Shown here in pieces: positions 9,675 to 21,015 of a stretch of DNA of 64,000 nucleotides. Position 1 is the stretch's first letter, and each line of letters starts with the position of its first letter. Source of the DNA: Carnegiea gigantea. Taxonomy: Eukaryota > Streptophyta > Magnoliopsida > Caryophyllales > Cactaceae. The position numbers and the translations under genes are program-made. The notes below the pieces were generated by a model. That model was not told where the DNA came from and did no database searches. It saw only the letters and a list, made by a program, of their open reading frames with translations. The stretch is taken from the NCBI GenBank assembly GCA_029747015.1, contig JAKOGI010000580.1, positions 124,001 to 188,000 on the forward strand. Reading direction: 5' to 3'.

Positions 9675-11486
9675 ATGGCCCCTCAGAACGCTATCACCCA
9701 ATGTTCAGGGAAAGCTGTCCGATTTGCATCTCAGGGATCAACAACTGCTAGTGCTGCATCTGGTAGTGTTATGACTAGAAGTGTGACAAAAGCTGCTGGA
9801 GAGCAATCAATTATGGCTGCACCATCACAGTCACACAAGATCTAAAACCTCGGCTCTAAGGTATCTGATGGAGTCAATCAAATCGCTTCAAATGTTCTGA
9901 AGCAAAAATCTTTTGCTGGCTTCATCATGCCACAAACAATTCCGCGTGGGATGGATGAACTCCAAACCCACACCAACCCTACTTTTCAGCCCTTCAATTT
10001 TGAAGATGATGATTATTCAGGCAGTGATTCCTCTTTAGCATCATCAAAGGGATCACTTTCCTCGCATGCTGAAGCTAAATCCTCTGACACTGTCATCATG
10101 CCAGTTATGGTGACAGTGGCTACTAACGTCGAAGAACAACTAGCAAGCATGAAGGCTACCTTGGATAGGCTCTAGAAAGAGAGTGTAGAAAAGGATGCCT
10201 AAATCAAATGCCAGAACGATCAGAATGCTGAGCTGATGAAGAAGCTGGAAAAGAAGTCCTCTGAAGCTTCCAACAAAGGTTCAGGCGCCGAAGACTCTGA
10301 TAAAGAGTCCAGCCACAGCGAATAATCTGATGACGAGATCAAGGCAAGAAAGGACTACTCTTTAGGCTCAATGTTCGTTGAGCAAATTCAGAGCTTGATA
10401 GCAAATGCAGTCAAGGCTCAGTTACAAGGAGGGTCTCACAAGACCCACTTGTACACAAAGCCTTATACGAAGAGGATAGATGCTTTTTGCATGCCCCATG
10501 GCTATCAGCCTCCTAAGTTCAACTAGTTCGATGGCAAAGGCAACCCCAAATAGCATATTGCTCATTTCATTGAGACGAGCAGTAATGCTGGCACAGAGGG
10601 GGACCGATTGATGAAACAGTTTATTCGTACTCTAAAAGGGATCGTATTCGACTGGTACACAGACTTGGAGCTAGAGTCCATTGACAGCTGGGAACAAATG
10701 GAGCAGGAGTTCCTGGATCGGTTCTACAGCACCCAACGTGTTGTTAGCATGACAGAGGTAACAAACACCAGACAATGGAAGGATGAGCCGGTTCTTGATT
10801 ACATTAATCGCTGGAGGTCCCTAAGTCTTGAGTGCACGGATCATCTATCAGAAGCTTCAGCCGTTGAAATGTGTGCTCAGGGCATGGAGTGGGATTTACT
10901 ATACGTCTTGCAGATAAGTAAGCCAAAGACCTTCTACGAATTGACAACGAAAGCTCATGATATGGAGATAACGATCGCAAGTTGCCGTGGCAAGTCTTCT
11001 TCCTCATCTGACGCTAGAAAGGACAAGGGTGAATTCAAGAAAAATCCCAAGTGCACTAAGTCCTCAAACAAAGAAGCCATGGCTGTTTCAACTGGGGAGC
11101 CGATTCGAATCTCCGGAAATCCCAAGTATAGAAACAAGAAGGGTGGATTCTCCAAGGATACTGGAAAGAAGCGTCCTATATTGAAGGAACTACAGGAGAA
11201 GAAATACCCATTCCCTGACTCAGACTTATCAGGAATGCTTGATGATCTCCTTGAAAATGGGGTTGTCCAACTTCCAGAACCAAAACGGCTTGAAGAAGCT
11301 GGAAGGGTTACTGAACCAAAATATTGTCGGTATCACAGGGTGGTTAGTCACCCTCTCGAGAAATGCGTTACGCTTAAGGAGCGTATCATGCAACTTGCTA
11401 GGGATGGGAAGATAATACTGGATTTGGACGATACTGTTGAGGCAAATCATATCTCCACTCAGCTGGAGTGTTCCTCATCGCCTTAG
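9675..11486 (+). pseudogene. Tat-element gag with several in-frame stops
   Basis: The frame opens at ATG 9675 (MAPQNAITQCSGK) and continues without frameshift to 11486 and beyond. An N-terminal polar region is followed by the Retrotrans_gag capsid domain, including PHGYQPPKFN near 10500, FIRTLKGIVFDWYTDLE at about 10620-10670 and EFLDRFYSTQ. Stops occur at 9843, 10173, 10200, in the HSE.SDDE region, at 10525 and near 10549, and at 11484. All are TAA or TAG, and most sit where Gln would fit. The product would form the particle shell; this copy cannot make it unless stops are suppressed. Confidence 0.85.
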
Positions 11487-11528
11487 AAGCCAAAGCATAC
11501 TCAACCTCATGGTAGAGTAAATACTGAA

Positions 11529-13226
11529 TTGATTTCCTCCCTTGGAGAGAAATTAATTATAATTCAATTTGGAAGTTTGGAGCCTGTGGTGATTCCAATT
11601 GGTTCCAAAGGGCCCGTGATGAAGACTGATCCTTTCATGGATGTCTCTAATAAAGCTGATGTTGATGAAGAGGGATGGACTCTTGTCACCTGCCGGAGGC
11701 CAAGGAAGCAAAGCCTAGCGCAATCGCCACCTCTTCGCCGCAGGAAGAGACAAGAAAGAAAGAAGAGCCCTCGTCATTCAAAGGGAAAGAAGAAGTCCAA
11801 GAACGTCAAAAGGTACGAAATTTTGCCTATTGACCTCCTTGAGCAGGAGCAGCTTATCCCTGTCACACTCGAAGAGTTTTTCCCAACAGACTTCTTTAAG
11901 AGAGTTACGGTTAACATGACCTCATGCTCTGAGCTCGAAGAAGATGAAGATGAAGGAAGTGACAGACAAGAGGAGTCCCCTAGAGTAGCTGATAAGACCC
12001 TGACTATCTTAGAGGCTTTGCCAGCTCGCATGGGCTGGGGGCAAATCTTTTGTTTGCCTGATGATATGCGCCAATATGTTGTTACTGCCTTACAACACCC
12101 AGAACTTTACGCTGATAAAATCAAGGATGTGGGAGCATTAACAGAAGGTCCTGTTCAGTGTGCCTCTTGCAACACGGCAGTCACTCTCACTGACGATGAT
12201 TTGTTATTCGGATCCAAGCCCCAAAATCGTCCTTTGTTTGTGACTGGTTACATTAGGGGGCAGAAAGTCAGGCGCATTCTCGTGGATGGAGGATCAGCCG
12301 TCTACATTATACCCAAGTCTACAATGAACGACTTAGGCATCACAGTGGAAGAACTGTCTAAGAGCCGAACGATGATTCAAGGCTTTAACCTTGAAGGCCA
12401 GCGTGCAATCGGCATGATTCGCATTGAACTGATAATGGGAGATTTGATAACATCCTCCATCTTCCATGTAATCGATGCTAGGACTTCTTATAGGTTGTTA
12501 CTTGGACGACCATGGCTTCATGAGCATGGGATAGTGGCTTTCACTTTACACCAATGCCTTAAGTACTACCGTTATAGAGAGAAGAAAATAAATGGAGATG
12601 GCAAGCCATTCACCAAGGTTGAGTCTCATTTTGCAGACGCAAGGTTCTTTGAAGAAGGTGCTGCACCTAAAGAAACCATGCTGCCAACCATTTTTTCCAC
12701 AAGCAAAGGTGTTGCAAAGAAGGCTCCTCGAGCAAAAAAAGATGATGCTCCTAAGCAGCAGCTCAAGAAAGAAGCAAGCAAGCAAGGTAGCACCACTTCT
12801 TGTGTTGAGCAAGTTGCTAAACAGGCTGCTGCTTCGACAGGATTAATGCCACCAGTCTTAAGGTACACACCTAGGTCTCGCCGTAAAGACGGCGAATCGC
12901 CCTTTAGCAAGTGCACAAGCAGAAGCATCGAGACCAAAGCTACCAAAAAGGATGATGGAGCTAGCATAATCACCCTAAAAGGCAGTGCAACAGTTCCAAC
13001 ACTTAAGATGTGGCAGGCTAAGGTGAGTAGGCTCTCTCTTTTCGGGTTTGTCGTTTCTTCTAAAGAAGGCGATGACTTGCCAAGTGCACGGACTAGGGAG
13101 GGATTTGATCCTAATGCATACAAGCTTATGGAGAGGGCTAGCTACGACTTTCAAAATCCAGCTGCTTTAGGAATGGTAGTCGAAGCCAAGCCTCATGGCC
13201 ATACTGAAACTCAGAGGAAGATTTAA
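11529..13226 (+). pseudogene. Tat-element protease region
   Basis: This 565-residue open part of the gag-pol frame carries a retropepsin domain around residues 232-330. It contains GQKVRRILVDGGSAV with the catalytic Asp at D253 (codon 12285-12287) and LLLGRPWLHEHGI. DGGS in place of D(S/T)G is usual in plant Tat proteases. A Lys/Arg-rich stretch (KRQERKKSPRHSKGKKKSK) lies at about 76-94. The part after 330 is a polar linker. It is in phase with gag and with the RT frame; the stop at 13224 is a TAA followed two codons later by TAG. Confidence 0.82.
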
Positions 13227-14378
13227 GAGTAGGGAGGTTCAGTAGCCGTCTCTAAAGTTGGACTGGGTTTCACGCCACCGCAGGCAGTCAGAATCTCTGG
13301 GCGACGAAGGGACAAGAAGTTGGTGATTCAACACATCTCAGCTGAAGAAGTATATGTGAGTGATGATGAAAATGCTTCACCCAACCCAAAGCTCTCTGTG
13401 TTTGATAGGCTACAGTCATCCACTTCTAAAAAATGTCCGCCAGTATTTGCCCGTATAGGGAAAGGGAAAGATCACAAATGCTCTGTTTTCAACAGAATCA
13501 AAGATGATCCCCGGCCAAAGCCTTCAATTTTTGCCAGAATAGGAGCTGGAGAAAAGTCCTTAAACTCACAACTTTAGCACGAGAAAAGTTCTGCATTTAG
13601 CCGTTTGGGAGTGACAAATGAAGTTCAGAGCTCTATCCCTTCCCGTATAAAATGTTTCTCTACTTTGGATGTTAAGACAGATGGTTCATTCAGGGTAAAG
13701 AGGCATACTGTGGTCCTCACAGGTCAACCAAAAAACTCTGGCTCTAACGAGGAAGCGGAGGAAGAAGAAGTTGTTTCTTCCAATCATATCACAATCCACG
13801 AATGTGATGACTCAAACTCAGAGATAGAGTTGGCGGAAACTCCTGAGACTTTTGAAGATGGGGGCCAGGCTGCAGTTGATGATTTGAAAGAGCTGAATCT
13901 TGGAACCAATGAAGAGCCTTGCCCCATCTACGTAAGCTCATCACTTACACTCGAAGAGGAAAAGCAGTACTTGGAACTCCTATCAGAGTACAAGGATGTA
14001 TTTTCCTGGTGCTATAAAGAAATGCTCGGGTTGAACCCAAAGGTTGCAGTTCATCGCCTATCTATCAAAAGGGGTATTTTGCCTAAGAAGCAACCTCAAC
14101 GACGTTTTTGCCCAGAGTTGGTACCCAAAATTGAAAAGGAGGTCAACAAACTCATAGAGGCAGGATTCATTCGTGAGGTCAAATACCCAACATGGATCGC
14201 AAACATCGCGCCTATCAAGAAGAAAAATGGACAACTTCGTATTTGTGTGGACTTCCGGGATCTCAACGACGATTGTCCAAAAGATGATTTCCCGCTACCT
14301 ATCACAGAACTCATGATCGACTCAACTACAGGGCATGAAGAGTGGCCATTCATGGATCGTACCGCAGGATACAATTAG
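13227..14378 (+). pseudogene. linker and N-terminal reverse transcriptase of the Tat element
   Basis: The same frame continues through a low-complexity linker with repeated SVFNRIK/SIFARIG-like motifs (13390-13560, about three copies) and into the RT fingers. KVAVHRLSIKRGILPKKQPQR, IRICVDFRDLNDDCPKDDFPLP and FMDRTAGYN are recognisable. FMDGFSGYN is usual, so two residues differ near the first catalytic Asp. In-frame TAG codons at 13575-13577 and 14376-14378 interrupt it; the second lies directly after GYN, where Gln is conserved in the family. Confidence 0.85.
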
Positions 14379-14384
14379 ATTCTG

Positions 14385-15926
14385 ATGGCGCCAGAAGATC
14401 AAGAGGCTACAACTTTCCACACACTTAAAGGCATTTTTTGCTACAAGGTGATGCCCTTTGGGTTTAAGAATGCAGGAGCAACTTACCAAAGGGTAATGCA
14501 AATAATTTTCAACGATATGCTTCACAAAAAAGTTGAATGCTACGTCGATGATTTGGTAGTTAAGTCCAAAAAAAGGGAGGACCATATACAAGATCTTCGT
14601 TTGATCTTTGAGCTATTATGGGGATGCCAATTGAAGATGAACCCGCTCAAGTGCGCGTTCGGTGTCACCTCCGGAAGATTCTTGGGGCTCATCGTTCACC
14701 ATCGGGGATTCGAGATCGACCAATCGAAGATCAAGGCAATTCAAGAGATGCCTGAGCCGAAGAATCTCAGAGAGCTTCACGGACTTCAAGGTCGCTTGGC
14801 ATACATCCAAAGATTCATCTCAAATCTTGCAGGACATTGCCACCCGTTCAGTCACCTCATGAAAAAGGGAGCATCGTTTGAATGGGACAACTCATGTCAA
14901 GCAACTTTCAAGAAAATAAAGGAATATTTGTCCCATCCTCCGGTGTTGGGGGCACCCATCCCTGGCAAGCCTCTTCGACTTTACATTGCAGCTAAGGAAA
15001 AATCCCCAAGAGCATTATGCGTCCAGGAAAACGAGGAAGGGAAAGAAGTCGCCCTGTACTACTTAAGTCGTACGTTGGTCGGCGCTGAGTTGAAGTACTC
15101 CCCTATTGAAAAGATGTGCTTGTCACTTATCTTTGCCATCCAGAAACTAAAGCATTACATGCAGGCCTATACAGTGCAAGTGATCTCCAAAGCTGATCCC
15201 ATCAAGTACATCTTGTTTAGGCCAATCTTAAGTGGGCGACTGGCAAAATGGGCGATCATCTTAAAGCAATACGACCTTGTCTATGTACCCCAAAGAGCGG
15301 TTAAGGGGCAAGCGCTGGCAGATTTCTTGGCAGATCATCCCATTCCTGAAGATTGGGAGCTAAATGATGATTTGTTAGGAGAAGGCGTGCTCTACATCGA
15401 TATCCTCCCTCCCTGGGAAATGTATTTCGATGGTGCAGCTAGACGTGGTGGCGCTGGTGCAGGAGTGGTCTTCGTCTCCCCCGAAAAGCACTTTCTTCCG
15501 TATTCATTTGTGCTCACTCAGTTATGCTCTAACAATGTGGCGGAATACCAAGCGCTTAACTTGGGCCTTGAAATGGCTATTGAGATGGAGATCACCGATC
15601 TCAACATATATGGTAACTCGCAGTTGGTCATTAATCAACTACTTGACGAATATGAGGTTAAGAAAGAGGACCTTGTTCTGTATCACAGGCAAGCATTACG
15701 CCTGCTAAATAAGTTGGACATGGTCGAGTTAGAGCATGTGCCAAGGAGTGCCAACAAGATGGCTGACGCACTAGCAAGCCTCACAGCCACTTTGGCACTG
15801 GGGGCAGAAGAAGGAATGACTATTCCAGTATGTAGTCGCTGGGTTGTTCCACCGGATGATGAAGACTCAGAGGAAGACGTCAACATGATATGTGTTCTTA
15901 AAATAGATGCAGAAGACTGGCGTTAA
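14385..15926 (+). pseudogene. Tat-element RT palm, RNase H and second RNase H
   Basis: The 513-residue frame starts directly after the stop at 14376. The RT catalytic box YVDD is at 53-56 (14541-14552). The RT-linked RNase H follows at about 180-310, with ALYYLSRTL and YSPIEKMCL. The second, archaeal/plant-like RNase H begins at M346: D349 in MYFDGA and E387 in VAEYQ are present, but the third acidic residue is replaced by Asn (N411 in IYGNSQLV, usually GDSQ). The missing Asp would abolish or weaken this domain. The frame ends in TAA 15924-15926 where Gln fits, before the zinc-binding part of integrase. Confidence 0.88.
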
Positions 15927-17155
15927 CCTATATTGAGTACTTAGAGCATGGAAAACTGCCTACTGACTCAAGGCATAAGACAGAAATACAACGGAGGGTT
16001 TCAAGCTTCCTTTACTACAACGGGACGCTCTATCGACGCTCCCCTCTTGGTCTTTGGTTACGATGAGAAGAAGCAAAGCAAGCAATGACGGAAGCTCATT
16101 CAGGTGTGGGTGGAGCACACCAATCAGGGCCTAGGCTACTTGATCGCATTAAAAGGATGGGCTACTACTGGCCCACTATGGTGCAAGATTGCATAAATTA
16201 TGCAAAGAGGTGCAATGCTTGCTAGTTTCATGCTAACTTCATACACTAACCTCCTGAACCTCTCCACCCAACAGTTGCATCTTAGCCATTTGAGGCATGG
16301 GGGCTCGATGTCGTTGGATTAATCACGTCTAAATCGTCTGCTGGTCACTCTTACATCCTAGCTGCCACTAATTACTTCTGTAAATGGGCGGAAGCAATTC
16401 CACTAAGAGAGGTCAAAAAAGAAAATGTGGTAGACTTCATAAGGACACACATTATCTATCGGTATGGTGTGTCGAGGTACATTATCACCGATAATGGTAA
16501 GTCTTTCTTCAACAGCCTGATGACGAGTCTGTGCGAGAAGTTTAAGTTTTCCCAACATAAGTCTTCCATGTACAACGCCCCTGCAAATGGCTTGGCAGAA
16601 GCCTTTAACAAAAGACTTTACAACTTACTCAAAAAGGTTATCGTAAAGTCTAAACGAGATTGGCATGAGAGACTAGGGGAAGCTCTTTGGGCATATCGAA
16701 CAATGTACAAGACGCCAACACAGTCGACCCCATTCGTTTTGGTGCATGGAGTTGAAACTGTTCTATCATTGGAGCTTCAAATCCCATCACTTCGCATCGC
16801 CATATAGGAAGGTTTGACGGAAGACAAAAATCACAGGCTTTGCTTCGCTGAGTTGGAGGCCCTTGATGAGGGGAGACTTCAGGCACAACAAAAGCTAGAA
16901 TGCTACCAAGCCCGTCTATCGAAAGCGTTCAACAAAAAGGTTCGGCCACGCTTGTTCCAAGTGGGAGACCAGGTCCTGGCAGTAAGAAGACCGATCATTG
17001 TTTCTCACAAATCTGGAAGCAAATTCACCTCCAAGTGGGATGGTCCTTATGTAGTCAGAGAAGTTTGCACAAATGGAGCGTACAAGATAGTTAGTGCTGA
17101 TGGAGTGCGCGTAGGACCCATAAACGGCAAGTTCTTGAAGCGTTATTATCCTTGA
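15927..17155 (+). pseudogene. Tat-element integrase
   Basis: The H2C2 zinc-binding module is visible around 16080-16230 (EAHSGVGGAH, RMGYYWPTM, CINYAKRCNAC). The DDE core runs from GLDVVGL near 16308 through IITDNGKSFFN to NGLAEAFNKRL near 16590, with all three acidic residues identifiable. The C-terminus has WDGPYVVREV and ends KRYYP at 17155. A frame change separates it from the RT frame somewhere between 15927 and 16427. At least three stops fall in the zinc-to-core linker and another TAG at 16805. The enzyme would insert the cDNA; this copy is dead. Confidence 0.85.
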
Positions 17156-17595
17156 AATAGAATTAATGTTATAAAGCTCCTAAGTAAGAGCCTAAACTGC
17201 TCGTTCTTTCAAGTTAAATTCCTTTGTATTACTCCTGGCCCGCAAGAGTCTAAACTGTGAATGGTAAAACAAAATAAATAAAAAAATGTTATGTCTTTGA
17301 ACTAGGTATGGCTTGATCCTTTAGGGTATTACATTGCCCTTAGGTATCTAGGCAACTTGGGCATATTTCCTAAGTACACCCGTAAAAAAAAAAAAAAGGA
17401 TGAATAAATTGTGTTAGTAGTCATTGGTTTTGTTCGTTGGACATAGCTACATATTATTGCATAAATTTGAATTGAAAGATTTATCTTATTGCAATATATC
17501 AAAACTAATAAAACCATACTGAGTCCAAAAAGAAATAACAAATAACAAGTTGCAAAGAAAAAAAAAAAATCTAGAACAAAGCCACTGGATATGGT
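17156..17595. other. spacer between integrase and antisense gene
   Basis: Noncoding AT-rich sequence where the plus-strand pol and the minus-strand ORF converge tail to tail. A short A-tract lies at about 17384-17397. It could hold 3' ends of both transcripts, but no clear signal is decisive. Confidence 0.5.
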
Positions 17596-20574
17596 CTAGG
17601 CATCCAGTGCACCCAATAGCTCTTGGGCACGTTTTCTTGCTACTTCAACTTGAGCTGTTTCTTCTGCAGTAGCTTGGGGCGCAACATCTAAATCAGCAAC
17701 CTCTTTTTCAAGATTAGATGCACCGTCTTTGGCTTTCTTCAATGAAGCTTCAGTCTCTACTAATTTGTCTTGCAATTCCAGCTCATTTGCCTTTGCTCGT
17801 TCAAGATCCGCCTCAAGTAGCTTCCTTCGCTTATGAGCTTGGGCAATAGCAGTAGTTGTCTCATCAAACTCTGTACCAACCTTTTCCACTGAAGCTCTTG
17901 CCTCCCCAAGTTTGTCTAATAAGGCTGCTCGCTTGTTTAGAACATCTTCGGTAGGAGTTCGATCTTCTAATTGGGCTTTCAACTTTAGGTACTGCCCGAC
18001 TTCGTTCAAGTATGCTTCGATACTATTCTTCAACCCCAAATAATCTGCATGAAAGGATGATAAAGTTTCATATATTTGCTCAGCTTCCTGGCGGATATTT
18101 GCAAGGTCGCCTTCTATCTTTAGGATGAACTTTGTCAACTGTTGCTGAAAACGCTACTTCACACTCAAGGCCAAATTATTAAACACGTCAAAAGCAATTC
18201 TCCCAAGGAAGTAGGTTGTAACAGAAGGAGTAGGTGATTCATAGCGCTCTGCTTGTTTCACTGGCGATGGCATTATGCTAATAGAATCGTCCTCAGTTGA
18301 CTTGGTAGCAGGCACAGTCAAGGTGGCTTCACTGTCTTTGTCACCAAATGTGGCCTTAAGTCTGTCTCTGATTTCGGCAGTATATCCCTACATTAAAAGG
18401 AGGGTTAAGTCAAAAAAACAAGGGGAAGGAAAAGGAGGTAGGATAACAAGATGCACCTCTTCCTTTGCTTTGTTCTCTAGTTTCAGTGAGCTCGTCGCAC
18501 TGTTAGACTTGTTCTTGGAGTTAGGTAGCTTGGTTGCAATGTCTGGTTTGCTCTTCGAGCCTGACAAATTCTTCGCTTCACTAATAGAAGACCTAACACC
18601 CAAACTTCTCAAAGCTTTAATCTTCTCTTTACTAGGCGAACAACTTCTACTTTTCTGGGGAGTTGTGTTTGCTCCCAACGAGGAACTATCTCATCCTTCT
18701 TTTCTAAGCTCAGCTGGATATAGGGCATGTTCGTTGTGCTGCTGCATGATTGGCTTATGTGCACTCGCTTTACCGGAAGTGACAACTAAGGCAGATGCAT
18801 CATTAGCAACTCTTACTTTAGAAGCTCTTCGTGGTTGCACAGCCTCACCCCTAGGATATTTAGGCCCTTGAGAGAAAAGATCGCCCTGCAAAGATCGCCA
18901 CCAATTAGCATATGCAATGGTAACCAGTGTAGACTTCTTATCAAGAGGAGCAGGAATTGTCACACTGGATCTTGTTATGTGTTCTGTAAGGTTGAACCAA
19001 TAGCGAGCCACGTCTTGTAAGGTGCCCTCTCGGTCATTCATTTGTGGCTCCCTTAGTACATCTTGATAGAAGCTAAATTGTCGCCCAAACTTACAAGGAA
19101 AGTATATTTCGATCACAATTGTTCTTCCTTGTTGCAAGGTCAAAAACCCAGAGCGAAAGCAAATCAAATATGCTTTCTAGCTTGAGGATAAATTATGAGT
19201 GTCAATCAAGGTGATCGATGTATCCTTCATAAGAGCGTTAGAATACATGACAGACGGATCCTTGCATTTCAATAACTCTCAAGCTTCTTGTACGTCAGGA
19301 GTCCGATTCATCTTTTCACCAGAGAACCTCACTATTTTAGGATGGCCGTGCCGATGATGGGGATGATCAAAATAAGTTTGGAAGTAAGTCCCTAACCAGC
19401 CATAAACGTAGTGAATGGGGAAAATTACTTCCAACTTATTCAGGCTCCAAGCCGTAGAAATTTTATGTAACCCCCGATAAATTCTACCCAACGCTGGAAT
19501 TGCGAGGTTTAGACATTCCCTATGGGCCTATTTGCTTGCAGCTACAAACACAGCTGGGCGAATAAGGCACACTGCTTCAGTTGGTAGCACAAAGGAGCAC
19601 AACCAATAAGAAATAAGCACAGTAAGGTAGGTCTCTTCGATTAGGGCCTCAGGAATATTAAGCGTCACAAAAGGGTCCTTCTCTCTCTTCGTTCGCCCTG
19701 TGCGAGGAGCAATCATACCAGATGGACATGATGTGTTTGTTAGAGCTTTAACTCGCTTTATATTGTCATGACTGGGAGGAGGTGTGTAAATCTGCCGCCC
19801 TCAAAACCAGAAGCGTATCCATTCGGTAGCAGTAAGTTGAACGATGCCATGAACATCTTGGCATAGTCTGTGGAATGCAGAGAAGAGGAACGAGAAAGTC
19901 ATTGGAATATCATTATCTCCACGTCCTGCAGAAAGGAGTTCTCTGGCGGATGGAAAGACTTCTTCTTAGTAAACACCGTCAGCTGGAAGTCCACCTATAG
20001 TCCACAAATCCCATAAGGAGATTGACATATCGCCACTCTCTGTGCAAAAGGTATTGGTAGTGTGGCACCACAGTTCGCAGAATGCTTTGAAGACAGTGAG
20101 ACTTATGTCATAAGAGAACAATGATGCATACAGTACGTCATAAAGCCTCCATTCCTTAAGTCTGTCTTTGTTGCAACTAAGAACGTCTTCAAGCCATTCC
20201 CAACAGCACGGTATGAAGAAGTTATCGGGGAAACAAGGTGAAAAATTGCCCCAGGATAGTGTCTCATCCATGATACGATGTCGGAGTAAGGGTGTTGCTC
20301 CTTGAGAAAGGATTGAAGATGCAAATAATGGCGAGCTAAGCTTCAAGACTCTCAAAGTCGAGACGACTCCGTCTGATCTTTGTATGTCACGGGTAGATTC
20401 CACACTCCAACATGAATCCGCAAGGTAGTTATGGAGTAAAGAACGTCTGGATGGTAGGGGTGTTGGCATATCTACGCGGAGAGTCACACCTTCTTCAATT
20501 GGATCGTCTTCTCTGTCTAGGATGGTAAGAGTTGGCTTCTTGGGATCGGATGATGAGTCCAGAAAATGCACCAT
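17596..20574 (-). pseudogene. antisense ORF: plant mobile domain protein with coiled-coil tail
   Basis: Open segments 19966-20574, 19528-19716, 19279-19491, 18691-19167, 18388-18678 and 17596-18138 are all in one frame: 993 codons with no frameshift. The N-terminal half matches the plant mobile domain (aminotransferase-like PMD): WEWLEDVLSCN, FCELWCHTTNTF, SGDMSISLWDLWTIGGLP, then ALGRIYRGLHKI and YGWLGTYFQTYF. Later come a Ser/Lys-rich linker and a Glu/Lys-rich coiled coil (about the last 170 residues). Stops near 19964, 19526, 19276 and 19177 fit CAA, CAG or CGA mutated to stop. An intron-like segment lies at 18388-18456. PMD proteins are found as host genes involved in silencing and as passengers in transposons; the function here is unknown. 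Confidence 0.78.
18388..18456 (-). other. candidate 69-nt intron in the antisense gene
   Basis: On the minus strand the coding sequence for KAKEE meets gtgcatct, and after 69 nt ending in taatgtag the frame resumes with GYTAEIRDRLKATFG. The segment encodes an unrelated hydrophobic stretch and a stop. The GT and AG borders and T-rich content fit a small plant intron; its length keeps the phase. Confidence 0.55.
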
Positions 20575-20578
20575 GGTG

Positions 20579-21015
20579 AAGGAAGAAAGTCAAGTCGACT
20601 CCAATTAGATTAAGTGAGGGAGTCTCCTGCGAAGAATCGAATATACGGGGAAGAACGATTCCTCATCTTAAAAGTCGACCTCACTTCGCGATCTAATCGG
20701 AGGAGTCGTGGCTACAAGGAAGAAAGACAAGTCGACCCCAATTACATTAAGTGAGGGAGTCACCTGCGAAGAATTGAATCTACGGGGAGAAACGATTCCT
20801 CGTTTTAAAAGTCGACCTCACTTCGTGATCTAGTCGAAGGAGTCGTGGCTGCAAGGAAGAAAGACAAGTCGACCCCAATTAGATTAAGTGAGGGAGTCAC
20901 CTACGAAGAATCGAATATACGGGGAGAAATGATTCCTCGTCTTAGAAGTAGATCTTACTTCGCGATCTAATCGGGGGAGTCGCGGCTAAAAGGAAGAAAT
21001 TTAAGTTGATTCAGC
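20579..21015. repeat. palindromic tandem repeat, 3 x 137 bp plus partial
   Basis: Units start with aaggaagaaag at 20579, 20716, 20853 and 20990; the spacing is exactly 137 bp each time. Each unit is itself an imperfect inverted repeat. One arm carries gtcgac..ccaattagattaagtgagg and the other gtcgacctcacttcgcgatctaatcgg, with an inner pair gaatcg/cgattc. The first unit starts 5 bp upstream of the ATG of the antisense gene. Tandem repeats between the extra ORF and the 3' LTR are known from Tat elements. Confidence 0.9.

Noticed and set aside
12546..13123. Minus-strand frames of 88 and 165 codons
   Set aside because: They overlap the Tat protease/linker frame on the plus strand and lack recognisable motifs.
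18275..18871. 198-codon plus-strand frame
   Set aside because: It is antisense to the PMD gene; the minus strand carries the phase-conserved frame and known motifs.
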